From contig NZ_FQYN01000005.1 in NCBI RefSeq assembly GCF_900141805.1, positions 310,001 to 374,000 of the forward strand: a DNA stretch of 64,000 nucleotides, written 5' to 3'. Position 1 is the first letter of the stretch, and each line of letters begins with the position of its first letter. Below are positions 12,944-21,125 of this stretch, piece by piece. The translations under genes were made by a program, and so were the position numbers. This stretch comes from Hymenobacter daecheongensis DSM 21074. Lineage in GTDB: Bacteria; Bacteroidota; Bacteroidia; Cytophagales; Hymenobacteraceae. The notes below the pieces were generated by a model. It saw only the letters and a list, made by a program, of their open reading frames with translations, was not told the DNA's origin and ran no database searches.

Positions 12944-13575
12944 TTCCGCTGCGCCACTTCGCGTACGGCGGCCACTATGTTGGGGTAAGCGCCGCAGCGG
13001 CACAGGTTGCCGCTCATCCACTCTCTGGCCTGGTCGTCGGTTTTGGCGTGGCCTTCCTGCACGCAGGCTACCCCGCTCATAATCTGGCCGGGAGTGCAGT
13101 AGCCGCACTGGAAGCCATCGTGCTTCAGGAAAGCCTGCTGCATGGGGTGCAGCTCCTCGCCCTGCCCCAGGCCCTCAATGGTGGTTATTTCCTTGTTCTG
13201 GTTCATCACGGCCAGCGTGAGGCAGCTGTTCACGCGGCGGCCATCCACTAGCACCGTGCAGGCCCCGCACTGGCCATGGTCGCAGCCTTTTTTGGTGCCG
13301 GTCAGGTCCAGGTTTTCGCGCAGCGCGTCGAGCAGCGTCACGCGGGGCTCGGCCTGAATGGTGCGCACGGTGCCGTTCACTTTCAGCTGCATGGCGGCCA
13401 CGCCCGCCACCGTTTTGGAAAAAGCGGTGAGGCGCTCGGCCTGACTGATAAGCGGCGGGGCCAGGGCCAGGCCCAGAATGCCACCGGCCTGCTTCATAAA
13501 GGTGCGGCGCGAGCCATCGTTGGGCGCGCTGCCGGGCGGCTGGGCGGCCGGGTCGGGCGTAAAGTCGTGGGGCAT
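12940..13575 (-). CDS. paoA: aldehyde oxidoreductase, 2Fe-2S subunit with Tat signal (PaoA-like)
   Basis: 211 residues. A twin-arginine export signal (SRRTFMKQAGG, then a hydrophobic stretch to about residue 60) sends the folded complex to the periplasm. The plant-type 2Fe-2S cluster is CDHGQCGACTVLVDGRRVNSC. The second cluster is CGYCTPGQ with CRCGAYPNI near the C-terminus. It is the first gene of the paoABC-like operon. No PaoD-like cofactor chaperone gene is adjacent. Confidence 0.92.
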   Translation of the reverse strand: MPHDFTPDPAAQPPGSAPNDGSRRTFMKQAGGILGLALAPPLISQAERLTAFSKTVAGVAAMQLKVNGTVRTIQAEPRVTLLDALRENLDLTGTKKGCDHGQCGACTVLVDGRRVNSCLTLAVMNQNKEITTIEGLGQGEELHPMQQAFLKHDGFQCGYCTPGQIMSGVACVQEGHAKTDDQAREWMSGNLCRCGAYPNIVAAVREVAQRK

Positions 13576-13731
13576 AACAGACGGGAATTAGCGGTGAGCC
13601 GGCCAAAGCGGGCCGCCGGTCTGGCTCTCTACGGCCCACCTCCACAGCCCCACACAAAGCCAACGATATGAAATACTGTTTGGCCGCCAAAAAGTTGGCC
13701 GGCCGGGCCTGAAAGCGAGGCCGCCGGGCAC

Positions 13732-13766
13732 AAAAAAAGCGCCGACGAAATCGTCAGCGCTTTTTC
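13732..13766 (-). terminator. intrinsic terminator after the Spy-like gene
   Basis: AAAAAGCGC-CGACGA / TCGTC-GCGCTTTTT hairpin with A and T runs on the two sides, so it could stop transcription in both directions. It lies just downstream of the gene ending at 13785. Confidence 0.8.
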
Positions 13767-13784
13767 CTGCTTCAAGTGGAGCCG

Positions 13785-14231
13785 CTAGCTTTTCGCCTTA
13801 AACTTGTCCTTGCGCGGGCCCATGCCCTGCTGGTGCTTGTGCTGGCGCTCGGTGCGCAGTTGGGCATATTTGGCGTACTGGTCGGCGCTGAGAATCTGCT
13901 TGAGCTGGGCCTCGTACCGCTCCCGGTCGGCTTTTCTTTCGGCCTGCATTCCGGCTTTGGTGCCGGCGGCGGCAAATTTGGCGCGGTCGGCCTGCTTTTC
14001 CTGGGCTTGCGCCAGGGCCAGCTGCCGCACTTTACCGGCCTGCTCGGGAGTCAGATTCAGGGTTTTGGTGAGGCGGCGCGCCGTATGGTCGGCGTGCTGC
14101 TCGGGGGTTTTAGGAGCTTTGGCAACGTGCTCTTTCTTTTCTTTGTGCCGGGCAGCGGGCGCAGTAGTCTGGGCCGAAGCGGCGCTGGCGGAAAAGGCAA
14201 AAGCGGCGAGCAAAACAAGCATCTTTTTCAT
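13785..14231 (-). CDS. small periplasmic LTxxQ-type (Spy/CpxP-like) protein
   Basis: 148 residues from ATG 14231 (MKKMLVLLAAFAFSASAASAQ), chosen because it begins a clean Sec signal peptide; 13 further in-frame residues lie upstream. The mature protein is basic and helical. It contains KTLNLTPEQAGKVRQLAL and ILSADQYAKYAQLR, the two LTxxQ-like motifs of the Spy/CpxP fold. Members act as periplasmic chaperones or stress sensors. That role is inferred from the motifs only. It forms a single-gene unit with its own terminator. Confidence 0.75.
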   Translation of the reverse strand: MKKMLVLLAAFAFSASAASAQTTAPAARHKEKKEHVAKAPKTPEQHADHTARRLTKTLNLTPEQAGKVRQLALAQAQEKQADRAKFAAAGTKAGMQAERKADRERYEAQLKQILSADQYAKYAQLRTERQHKHQQGMGPRKDKFKAKS

Positions 14232-14433
14232 GGCTGCAATGGATAATCGGGGTGAAGACAGAAAGGACAATGGTCAGTGAGAAGAAGCCGGCGGCCTGCT
14301 CCTCTATAGCCCTCCAGACAACCAGCGTGCCATTTCCCGGCCTCGCCCCCGCCGCGGCCAAAAATTAAAAATATACTTTTCGGCCTTAAACCAACCCGCT
14401 TTCGGGCCTTCTAAGGCGGCCTCCGCGCCCGGC

Positions 14434-15291
14434 TCAGGCCAGCTCGCTCATCTTCTGCCGCCGATACTCCGAGGGGCTCTGCCCCGTGAGCTTGCGAAAC
14501 GTCTTGTTGAAGTGCGACATATTGTTGAAGCCGCTGGCGTAGCTCACCTCCGTGATGGTGGCATCGGTGAGCAGCAGCAGACACGCCTGATTCACCCGGT
14601 ATTCCTGCACGAAATCGGTCAGCGTCTGGCCGGTCATCTTCTTGAAATAGCTGCAAAACGCCGGCACCGATAAGTTTGCCAGGTCGGCCAGCTCGCGCAC
14701 CTCAATGCTGCGGCTGTAATGCTGCTGCACGTACTGGTAAATCTGGGTGAGGCGCTCCTTTTCCTTGCCGTATTTGCCCAGCTTCCCGCTGCCGGCGTGC
14801 AGCACCGTCACATCGGGGGCCTCGGCCAACTGCCGCAGCACCTGCAGCAGCGTGAGCAGGCGCTGAAACGAGGGTTGGGTGGTCATCTCGCGCAGGGCTG
14901 CACCTACCGCCGCCCGCGTGTCGGGCCCAAACGAGAGGCCCTGGTGCGAACGGGCGAAGAGCTGCTGCACGGGGGCCAGCTCCGGCAGCTGCCAGAAGGC
15001 TTCGCCCATCATATCGGCCCGCAGCTGCACCACAATCTGCTCGTAGGGGTCCTGGCGGCCGTAGCTGAAGCTTAGGTGCGGCAGATTGGGGCCAATGAAC
15101 ACCAGCTCGCCATCCTGAAAGCGGGAAATGTGCTTGCCGATGTGCCGCCGCCCGCCCCCGGCCGGAATATACACCAGCTCATACTCCGGATGATGATGCC
15201 ACACCATGCCGCTATCTTGCACGCTGGTATGGTGCAGCAGCGTGAAGGAGCTGCCGGTCGAAGTCTGAATATTTTCGAATTGAAGCTGCAT
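14434..15291 (-). CDS. AraC-family transcriptional regulator
   Basis: 285 residues. The N-terminal cupin-like effector domain has WHHHPEYELVYIPAG and a GELVFIGPNLPH strand. The C-terminal pair of HTH motifs includes VRELADLANLSVPAFCSYFKK and ITEVSYASGFNNMSHFNKTF. Such proteins activate sugar or envelope genes in Bacteroidota. The target cannot be named, since no metabolic genes are adjacent. A perfect palindrome at 15316 lies 25 bases before the start and could be an operator. Confidence 0.92.
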   Translation of the reverse strand: MQLQFENIQTSTGSSFTLLHHTSVQDSGMVWHHHPEYELVYIPAGGGRRHIGKHISRFQDGELVFIGPNLPHLSFSYGRQDPYEQIVVQLRADMMGEAFWQLPELAPVQQLFARSHQGLSFGPDTRAAVGAALREMTTQPSFQRLLTLLQVLRQLAEAPDVTVLHAGSGKLGKYGKEKERLTQIYQYVQQHYSRSIEVRELADLANLSVPAFCSYFKKMTGQTLTDFVQEYRVNQACLLLLTDATITEVSYASGFNNMSHFNKTFRKLTGQSPSEYRRQKMSELA

Positions 15292-15315
15292 AAATTGGTG
15301 CCTGAGTAAGGCAAT

Positions 15316-15327
15316 GCAAACGTTTGC
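15316..15327. promoter_or_regulatory. perfect 12-base palindrome GCAAACGTTTGC
   Basis: It lies 25-36 bases upstream of the AraC-type regulator's start. The sequence resembles LacI-family operators or a dimer site. An operator role is inferred from position and symmetry only. Confidence 0.4.
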
Positions 15328-15758
15328 TCAGCATTTTTGCTGAATGTAGCACCAAAACAAATAAATACAGGCGTAGTAAGCGGCACTATTGTCTGATACC
15401 TTTGTAACAGTAGCAGGCCGAAAAATAAGGCCCGCGGCATTCAACCAGATTTTTCGCTCAGAGCATCGGTTCTTACTTTTTAGAATAACAATATCGCGGC
15501 CCTCAGCTAGCAGTTGGGTAGCCGCCAAGGCCTGACCACGACGACGATGCTGTTTCAGCATTATCTGAGCGGCCAGAATCGGACCGGAGTTGGGTGGGAA
15601 TTTTTCTCCGGCTTCTGATTCCACTAAAAGTCGTTCCGGGTGGGGCGGCTTTTTTTATGCCCCTGCCCCAAGGTCAGGCTGCAGTCTGGGCGGCCCAGAG
15701 CTGGCTTCGATAGCCAGGCCAAGAAGCTGTTTGAGTTAGCGAAAGAGGTGTGAAAAAG

Positions 15759-15847
15759 GTGTAGAGTTGCGTCTTGTCGTTGAACGGCAATCGTTGGGCC
15801 GACGCGGCTGACGAGACGCCAGTAGGCGTCTCTACACGGTTCAACGC
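15759..15847. repeat. hairpin repeat with AGACGCC core
   Basis: GTGTAGAG at 15759 and CTCTACAC near 15830-15837 form outer arms. AGACGCC-AGTA-GGCGTCT (15814-15831) is a perfect inner hairpin. Related AGACGC arms occur at 56861-56933. Confidence 0.6.
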
Positions 15848-16004
15848 CCTGAAAAATCAACGCAAACAGTCCGAAAGCAATGCCCGGCTACGCCGAAACG
15901 GCAAACAACAGGCCACGAGTCGATTAATCCAGCATCATCATTCAATAAATCGGTGGTAGTGAGCCCTTTGCCGGGCCGCTACCTTTGCTGTTTACTTATT
16001 CGCC

Positions 16005-17216
16005 ATGCCTCAGCTGCTGTCCCGCCCTTCCGACGTGCTGCGCGCGTCGGGCCGTGCCCGCTTCGCCGTCACGCTGATTTTCTTTCTGCACGGGCTGCTG
16101 TTTGCCAACTGGGCCGCCCGCCTGCCCGAGCTGGAGCAGCGCTACGGCCTGAACCACCGCGACTTAGGCCAGGTGCTGTTCTGCCACGCCATCGGGGCGT
16201 GGTGCGCCATGCCCGTGGCCGGCTGGCTGATTCAGCGCCTGGGCAGCGCCCGCCTCACCACGGTGGGGGCGCTGCTGTTCTGCAGCCTGATTCCGGGCAT
16301 GGCGGTGCTGCACAGCCCCTGGCAGCTGATGGCGCTGTTTCTGCTGCTGGGCGCTTCCACCGGCCTGCTCGATGTGGCCATGAACAGCCAAGCTCTGCAT
16401 GTGGAAACCCAGCACCAGCGGCCCATTATGTCCTCGTTTCACGCCGCGTTCAGCTTCGGCGGCATGCTGGGAGCCGGCGCGGGGGCGCTGAGTGCGCGGC
16501 TGGCGCTGGGCCTCGCGCCGCCGCTGCTGGGCCTTTCGGCGCTGAGCGTGCTGCTGGTGTTTGGGGTGGTGAAGAGCCTGCTGCCGGACACCGCGCCGGC
16601 CGAAACTGACGCTGCGGCCCCCAAAACCGGATTTCGCTGGCCCAGCCGCGCTATGCTGGGCCTGGGGGTGGTGGCCTTCTGCTGCATGCTGGGCGAAGGA
16701 GCCATGGCCGACTGGAGCACGATTTATCTGGTGGAAAACGCGGCGGCCACGGCCGCGCTGGCCCCGCTCGGCTACGCGGCCTTTTCCCTCACCATGACCT
16801 TCGGCCGCCTTTTCGGCGATGCGCTCGTGCTGCGGTTTGGGCCGCGCCGGGTGGTGGCGCTGGGCGGGGCACTGGCCTTTGTCGGGCTGCTGGGCATGCT
16901 GCTGGTGCCCCGGCCGGCGGTGGGCATCGGCGGCCTGTTTCTTATCGGGCTGGGGCTGGCGGGCATCGTGCCCACAGTGTTCAGCGCCGCGGGCCGGCAG
17001 CCCAACATGGCCCCCGGCGTGGCCATCGGCCTGGTTTCAACCATCGGCTACGGCGGGTTTCTGCTGGGGCCGCCGCTCATCGGCTGGCTAGCCGACAGCA
17101 TCACGCTGCGCCTGGCGCTGGGCGTGGTGGTGGGCCTGTTTGCCGTGCTGGTGGTAGTGGCGCTGCGCCTGCGCTTTGCCCCCGCGGCCCAGCCGGCCGG
17201 GCCGGAGCCGCACTAG
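16005..17216 (+). CDS. MFS transporter, YbjJ/fucose-permease-like
   Basis: 403 residues with about 12 hydrophobic segments. The first is VTLIFFLHGLLFANWAARLP, typical of the YbjJ-type subgroup, where ANWAARLP follows helix 1. WLIQRLGSARL is the loop 2-3 motif, and a central loop near residues 195-210 divides the two six-helix halves. It should be a proton-coupled permease or exporter in the inner membrane. Substrate unknown. It is a single-gene unit read away from the AraC gene. Confidence 0.88.
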   Translation: MPQLLSRPSDVLRASGRARFAVTLIFFLHGLLFANWAARLPELEQRYGLNHRDLGQVLFCHAIGAWCAMPVAGWLIQRLGSARLTTVGALLFCSLIPGMAVLHSPWQLMALFLLLGASTGLLDVAMNSQALHVETQHQRPIMSSFHAAFSFGGMLGAGAGALSARLALGLAPPLLGLSALSVLLVFGVVKSLLPDTAPAETDAAAPKTGFRWPSRAMLGLGVVAFCCMLGEGAMADWSTIYLVENAAATAALAPLGYAAFSLTMTFGRLFGDALVLRFGPRRVVALGGALAFVGLLGMLLVPRPAVGIGGLFLIGLGLAGIVPTVFSAAGRQPNMAPGVAIGLVSTIGYGGFLLGPPLIGWLADSITLRLALGVVVGLFAVLVVVALRLRFAPAAQPAGPEPH

Positions 17217-17360
17217 CCGCCCCCACCGGCCGCGCTATATCCCGCCGCAACTATTTGGTGTTACCTGGTTGTTATTATTTGCTGATAACGAGCCACCTGG
17301 CATCATTATAAAGTCGGAATCAGTAGTATTTATTGTCTGCTAACTCCAACCACGACTTCC

Positions 17361-17696
17361 ATGATTCCTACCACCACTTTCTTCACCTCCGGTACGCTGC
17401 CAGCTCAGCATCGCACCCACGAGCTGAAAACCTGGCCCGCCTGTTTCGCCGCCGTCGAGGCGGGCATCAAGCCGTTCGACGTGCGCGAGAATGACCGCGA
17501 CTTTCAGGTGGGCGACGAGTTGCTACTACGCGAATACGAGCCCGAAACCGAGCAGTACAGCGGCCGAACCACCACCCGCTGGATCAGCTACGTGCTGTCG
17601 GGCGGCGGCTTCGGCATCGAGGCCGGCTGGTGCGTGTTGGGCTTCGGCACGCTGCCGCCTCTGCCGCCGGGCATCAATGACACCAGACTTTGGTAG
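17361..17696 (+). CDS. DUF3850 (ASCH/PUA-like) domain protein
   Basis: 111 residues. The family core is clear: HELKTWPACFAAVEAGIKPF, DVRENDRDFQVGDELLLREY, then the C-terminal WCVLGFG strand. DUF3850 proteins have an ASCH-like beta-barrel that is thought to bind RNA, and they are often found in phages. The biochemical role is unknown. The upstream 144 bases are AT-rich and contain TTTG and TATTATTTG elements that could be a Bacteroidota promoter. Confidence 0.85.
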   Translation: MIPTTTFFTSGTLPAQHRTHELKTWPACFAAVEAGIKPFDVRENDRDFQVGDELLLREYEPETEQYSGRTTTRWISYVLSGGGFGIEAGWCVLGFGTLPPLPPGINDTRLW

Positions 17697-17763
17697 CCAA
17701 CTACTGGCTGATAACCGCTTGAAATTCAACTTTCAGCCGAACAAACTAAAACTCTTCGCAAAC

Positions 17764-17800
17764 GAAAAAGCCCCGTTTGCGCAGGGCAAACAGGGCTTTC
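17764..17800 (-). terminator. terminator downstream of tRNA-Ser
   Basis: AAAGCCC-TGTTTGC and GCAAAC-GGGGCTTTTT pair on the minus strand, just after the tRNA 3' end. A T run follows. Confidence 0.85.
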
Positions 17801-17802
17801 AG

Positions 17803-17890
17803 TAGAGAGGATGGGATTCGAACCCACGATGACCTTTTGAGCCATACACACTTTCCAGGCGTGCTCCTTCGACCACTCGGACACCTCTCT
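17803..17890 (-). tRNA. tRNA-Ser (anticodon GGA)
   Basis: The minus strand folds as a class II tRNA. Acceptor AGAGAGG pairs with CCTCTCT. The D arm begins TCCGAGTGGTCG. The anticodon stem CACGC/GTGTG encloses loop CTGGAAA with anticodon GGA. There is a long variable arm, and the T arm has GGGTTCGAATCCC. It reads UCC and UCU codons. The discriminator is A rather than the usual G of tRNA-Ser, and CCA is not encoded. Confidence 0.95.
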
Positions 17891-17949
17891 AGGGGTAGCA
17901 ATCGGGCACAAAGTAACGTCCGAATTTTCGGATACGCAAGCTTCGGGCG

Positions 17950-19041
17950 CTAGGCCAGCGTTATTTCCCCGCGCAGGTCGTGGGTGAGCAGGCGGGCGGT
18001 TTCGGCGGCAGGCAGGCCCAGGCCCAGCACAAACATCAGCTTGGTGATGGCCGCCTCGGTGGTGATGTCGTCGCCGCCGATAACGCCCAAGGCGGTGAGG
18101 TGGGCGCTGGTTTCGTACTGGCCCTGCATCACGCGGCCTTCTTCGCACTGGCTCACATTGAGCAGGTGCACGCCCCGCGCGTGGGCTTCGCGCAGGCACC
18201 GCAGAAACCAGGGCGCGGTGGGCGCGTTGCCGGAGCCGTAGGTTTCGAGCACGCAGCCGCGCAGGCCGTCGAGCCCGAGAATAGCGCGCACTACTTGCTC
18301 TGTGATGCCGGGAAACAGCTTTAGAATCACCACCCGGTCGTCGAGCTGCTGGTGCACGCGCAGGGGGCCGCCGGGCAGCAGCAGAATCTGCTTGTCGTCG
18401 AAGGCTACTTCGATGCCGGCGCGGGCCAGCGGTGGGTAGTTTTCGCTGCGGAAGGCATTGTACTGCTCACTCTCCACCTTTTTGGCGCGGTTGCCGCGAA
18501 TGAGCAAATCGTTAAAAAACAGGCACACTTCTGGCACGCGCACGGTGCCGGCCATGGGGTGGCGGGCGGCCGCAATGTCGAGGGCCGTGATGAGGTTGCG
18601 GCGGGCATCGGTGCGGATGCGGCCCACGGGCACCTGCGCCCCGGTAAAGACGACGGGCTTGCCCAGATTTTCGAGCAGGTAGCTGAGCGCCGCCGCCGAG
18701 TAGGCCATGGTATCGGTGCCGTGCAACACCACGAAGCCGTCGTAGTGAGCGTAGTTTTCGCCGATGATCCGGGCCAGCAGCAGCCAATCGGCGGGCGTTA
18801 CGTTGGAGGAGTCAATGGCCTCGGGCAGACTCAGCACCGACAGATTCATGGGCAGCTGCCGCAGCTCGGGCATCTTCTTGCGAATGCGCTCAAACTTCAT
18901 CGGCACCAACTCGCCGCGCTTATTATACTCCATGCCCACCGTGCCGCCGGTATAAATAACCAGGACGGAAGCCGGCGGCCGGCCATCAGGCGCGAGGTCG
19001 TGGGTTTGGATGATGGTGGGTTGGGGGAGCGTGGCGGGCAT
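17950..19041 (-). CDS. ansA: type I L-asparaginase
   Basis: 363 residues from ATG 19041 (MPATLPQP). The frame is open for 20 more codons, but those read through the interspersed repeat at 19060. The first catalytic Thr is in VIYTGGTVGM and the second Thr-Asp pair in VLHGTDTMAYSA. VVFTGAQVPVG and LETYGSGNAPT are further family motifs. It hydrolyses asparagine to aspartate and ammonia. With no signal peptide it should be the cytoplasmic, lower-affinity type. It lies downstream of the repeat and upstream of tRNA-Ser on the same strand. Confidence 0.93.
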   Translation of the reverse strand: MPATLPQPTIIQTHDLAPDGRPPASVLVIYTGGTVGMEYNKRGELVPMKFERIRKKMPELRQLPMNLSVLSLPEAIDSSNVTPADWLLLARIIGENYAHYDGFVVLHGTDTMAYSAAALSYLLENLGKPVVFTGAQVPVGRIRTDARRNLITALDIAAARHPMAGTVRVPEVCLFFNDLLIRGNRAKKVESEQYNAFRSENYPPLARAGIEVAFDDKQILLLPGGPLRVHQQLDDRVVILKLFPGITEQVVRAILGLDGLRGCVLETYGSGNAPTAPWFLRCLREAHARGVHLLNVSQCEEGRVMQGQYETSAHLTALGVIGGDDITTEAAITKLMFVLGLGLPAAETARLLTHDLRGEITLA

Positions 19042-19059
19042 TGGGAGCGGGTAAAAAAC

Positions 19060-19215
19060 TGTCATTGCGAGCAGAGCGAAGCAATCCGTCCTGAGCAACA
19101 AAGAAAGCCTTGTTTACCCATAAAGCCCTGACGTATGCGTACGCCAGGGCTTTGTGGGTTAACAGAGTTTTTTACATTTCAGAGGACGGATTGCTTCGCT
19201 TTGCTCGCAATAACA
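19060..19215. repeat. long nested inverted repeat between tatD-like and ansA genes
   Basis: Outer arms 19060-19092 and 19183-19214 carry the ATTGCGAGC...AAGCAATCC motif common in Bacteroidota genomes. Inside lies a second hairpin (19116-19130 with 19145-19159, GCCCTG/CAGGGC core) that could act as a terminator. The right arm ends just before the stop of the TatD gene at 19218. Confidence 0.8.
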
Positions 19216-19217
19216 GG

Positions 19218-19985
19218 CTATAACTTAAACAATGCCTGTGCGTTGCGGATGGTGGCTTCGGCTACTTCGGCTTCGGTTTTGCCCAGCAGCGTAGCCACGC
19301 GCAGACCGATGAGGGGCAGGTAGGACGGCTCGTTGCGCTTGCCGCGGTGCGGGGCCGGGGCCAGGTAGGGGCAGTCGGTTTCGAGCAGCAGGTGCTCCAG
19401 GCTCAGGCCGGGCAGGAACTGGGCGGCGCCGCCGTTTTTGAAGGTGGCCACGCCACCGATGCCCAGCTTGAAGCCCAGCTTAATGGCCCGCTCGGCTTCT
19501 TCCTTGGTGCCCGAAAAGCAGTGAAATACGCCGCGTAGCGTGCCGTCCTGGGCTTCTTCGATGAGGTCGGCGGTTTGCTGGAAGGCGTCGCGGGTGTGCA
19601 GCACCAGGGGCAGGCGGTGCTTTTTGGCCAGCCCGATCTGCACGCGCAGGGCTTCCTGCTGCTGGGGCAGGGTGGTTTTGTCCCAGTACAGATCGAGGCC
19701 GCACTCCCCTACCGCCGCAAACGGGCGCTTATTCAGCCAGTCTTCCACCAGGTACAGCTCGCGCTGAAAATCCTGCTTCACCGAGCACGGGTGCAGGCCC
19801 ATCATGGCGAAGCACCGCTCCGGGTAATTCGCCTCGGTTTCGAGCATTACGTCCACACTGGTGTGGTCGATGTTGGGCATGACAATGGTGGTCACGCCCG
19901 CGTCGAAGGCGCGGCGCAGCGCGTCGTCGCGGTCGGGCTTAAACTGCTCGGAATAGATGTGGGCGTGCGAATCGGTGTAGTGCAT
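19218..19985 (-). CDS. tatD: TatD family metal-dependent deoxyribonuclease
   Basis: 255 residues of the TIM-barrel amidohydrolase type. Metal ligands are seen in DSHAHIYS (HxH), ECGLDLYWDK (Glu), LVLHTRDAF (His), VFHCFSG (His) and ETDCPYLAP (Asp). Family members are 3'-5' exonucleases acting on DNA, with a proposed role in DNA repair. The length fits the family. It is transcribed towards ansA, with the nested hairpin between them. Confidence 0.92.
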   Translation of the reverse strand: MHYTDSHAHIYSEQFKPDRDDALRRAFDAGVTTIVMPNIDHTSVDVMLETEANYPERCFAMMGLHPCSVKQDFQRELYLVEDWLNKRPFAAVGECGLDLYWDKTTLPQQQEALRVQIGLAKKHRLPLVLHTRDAFQQTADLIEEAQDGTLRGVFHCFSGTKEEAERAIKLGFKLGIGGVATFKNGGAAQFLPGLSLEHLLLETDCPYLAPAPHRGKRNEPSYLPLIGLRVATLLGKTEAEVAEATIRNAQALFKL

Positions 19986-20009
19986 GGGGCAAAGGTAGCA
20001 ACCCCGCTC

Positions 20010-21122
20010 CTACCGGTACTGCCGGCCTTTCCAGTCGAATTTCAGCCCAAAAACCCGGAACAGCCCCAGCCCCAGCGTGAGGACAATGGTGTACAGCTCG
20101 AAGGCCGGCAGCAGCGCCCAGCGCAGCCGCAGCCCCGCCCGGTGAAAGCAAAAATGCGCCAGCAGGCCCTGCAACAGCATTTTGGCGGCCAGCACCGTCA
20201 GCGCCGTCAGCGGCCCGCCCACTACGGCCAGCAGCGCCAGCATCAAATAGAAAGCGCCATAAAACAGCAGCCCGCCCTGCAGCCATCCTGGCAGCGCCTC
20301 TACCCCGCCCAGCCAGCGCCGCCGCTGGTGCAGCAGGCCCGCGGGCGTGCCGATGGGCAAAGAAAACGCCAGCACCTCGGGCCGGAACACGTGGCGAAAC
20401 GTGAAGCCCCGCGCCAGCACGGCCTTGAATAGGGCGAAATCCTCGGTCACGGAAAACGGCAGGGCCTCGTAGCCGCCGGTGGCCTCGTAGGCGGCGCGGG
20501 TCACCAGCATGTTGTTGCCCATGGCCGTCACGGGCCGGCCCCGGTCCGATACCACCTGCACCAGGCCCAATGACAGCAGCCAGTCGAGGCCCTGGAGCTG
20601 GTCGAACAGGCGCGGGCCGCGCACCACCGTGAGGCCCGTGACGGTGCCCACGCGGCTTGCCGGAGGCAGCGCGGGTGCCAGCAGGGCCGCTACCCAGGTG
20701 GGCGGCACGGCAATGTCGGCATCGGTGAGCAGGAAAAAATCGGTGGTGGCGACGCGGGTGAGGTGAGCCAGCACGTTGGCCTTGCCACGGGCACTGCCCA
20801 GCGTATCGGTGATGCGCAGGCAGCGGAAATGGCCCGCGTAGCCGCGCATGGCGGCCTCGGCTACGGCGGTGGTGCGGTCGGTGGAGGCATCGTCGCCGAG
20901 CAGCACTTCAATCAGGTGGGCCGGGTAGTGCAGCGCCCGGATGGCAAGCAGGCAGCGGCTGATAGCGGCCTCCTCGTTGCGGGCCGCAATAAGAATGCTC
21001 ACGCGAGGCAGCGGCGCGGCCAGGGGCGCGGCGGCCGGCCGGGGGTGCCGCCAAAACAGCACGGTGGCCGCGCCCAGCACCAGAAACCACAGGCCAAAAT
21101 AGATGGTGAGCAGCGTCAGCAT
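20010..21122 (-). CDS. processive family 2 glycosyltransferase (membrane)
   Basis: 370 residues. An N-terminal membrane helix (about 1-25) precedes a GT-A domain with GDDASTDRT and the divalent-metal motif TDADIAVP. HQRRRWLGG is the QxxRW-like motif of processive synthases. Several hydrophobic helices follow from about residue 285. It probably polymerises or adds sugars to an envelope polysaccharide at the inner membrane. The ATG at 21122 lies 3 bases after the stop of the polysaccharide deacetylase, so the two are co-transcribed. Confidence 0.9.
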   Translation of the reverse strand: MLTLLTIYFGLWFLVLGAATVLFWRHPRPAAAPLAAPLPRVSILIAARNEEAAISRCLLAIRALHYPAHLIEVLLGDDASTDRTTAVAEAAMRGYAGHFRCLRITDTLGSARGKANVLAHLTRVATTDFFLLTDADIAVPPTWVAALLAPALPPASRVGTVTGLTVVRGPRLFDQLQGLDWLLSLGLVQVVSDRGRPVTAMGNNMLVTRAAYEATGGYEALPFSVTEDFALFKAVLARGFTFRHVFRPEVLAFSLPIGTPAGLLHQRRRWLGGVEALPGWLQGGLLFYGAFYLMLALLAVVGGPLTALTVLAAKMLLQGLLAHFCFHRAGLRLRWALLPAFELYTIVLTLGLGLFRVFGLKFDWKGRQYR

Positions 21123-21125
21123 GCG

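Larger units (their letters stand above)
15292..16004. other. 713-base intergenic region without a recognisable gene
   Basis: Open frames inside (for example 15328-15624 and 15624-15860, minus) show no family features, signal peptide or start context, so they are left out. The region holds the palindrome at 15316, an AT-rich part around 15330-15490 that may carry promoters, and a hairpin repeat near 15759-15847. Confidence 0.6.

Noticed and set aside
15328..15860. Two open frames in the AraC/MFS intergenic region
   Set aside because: No family motifs, signal peptide or start context; the second overlaps an interspersed hairpin.
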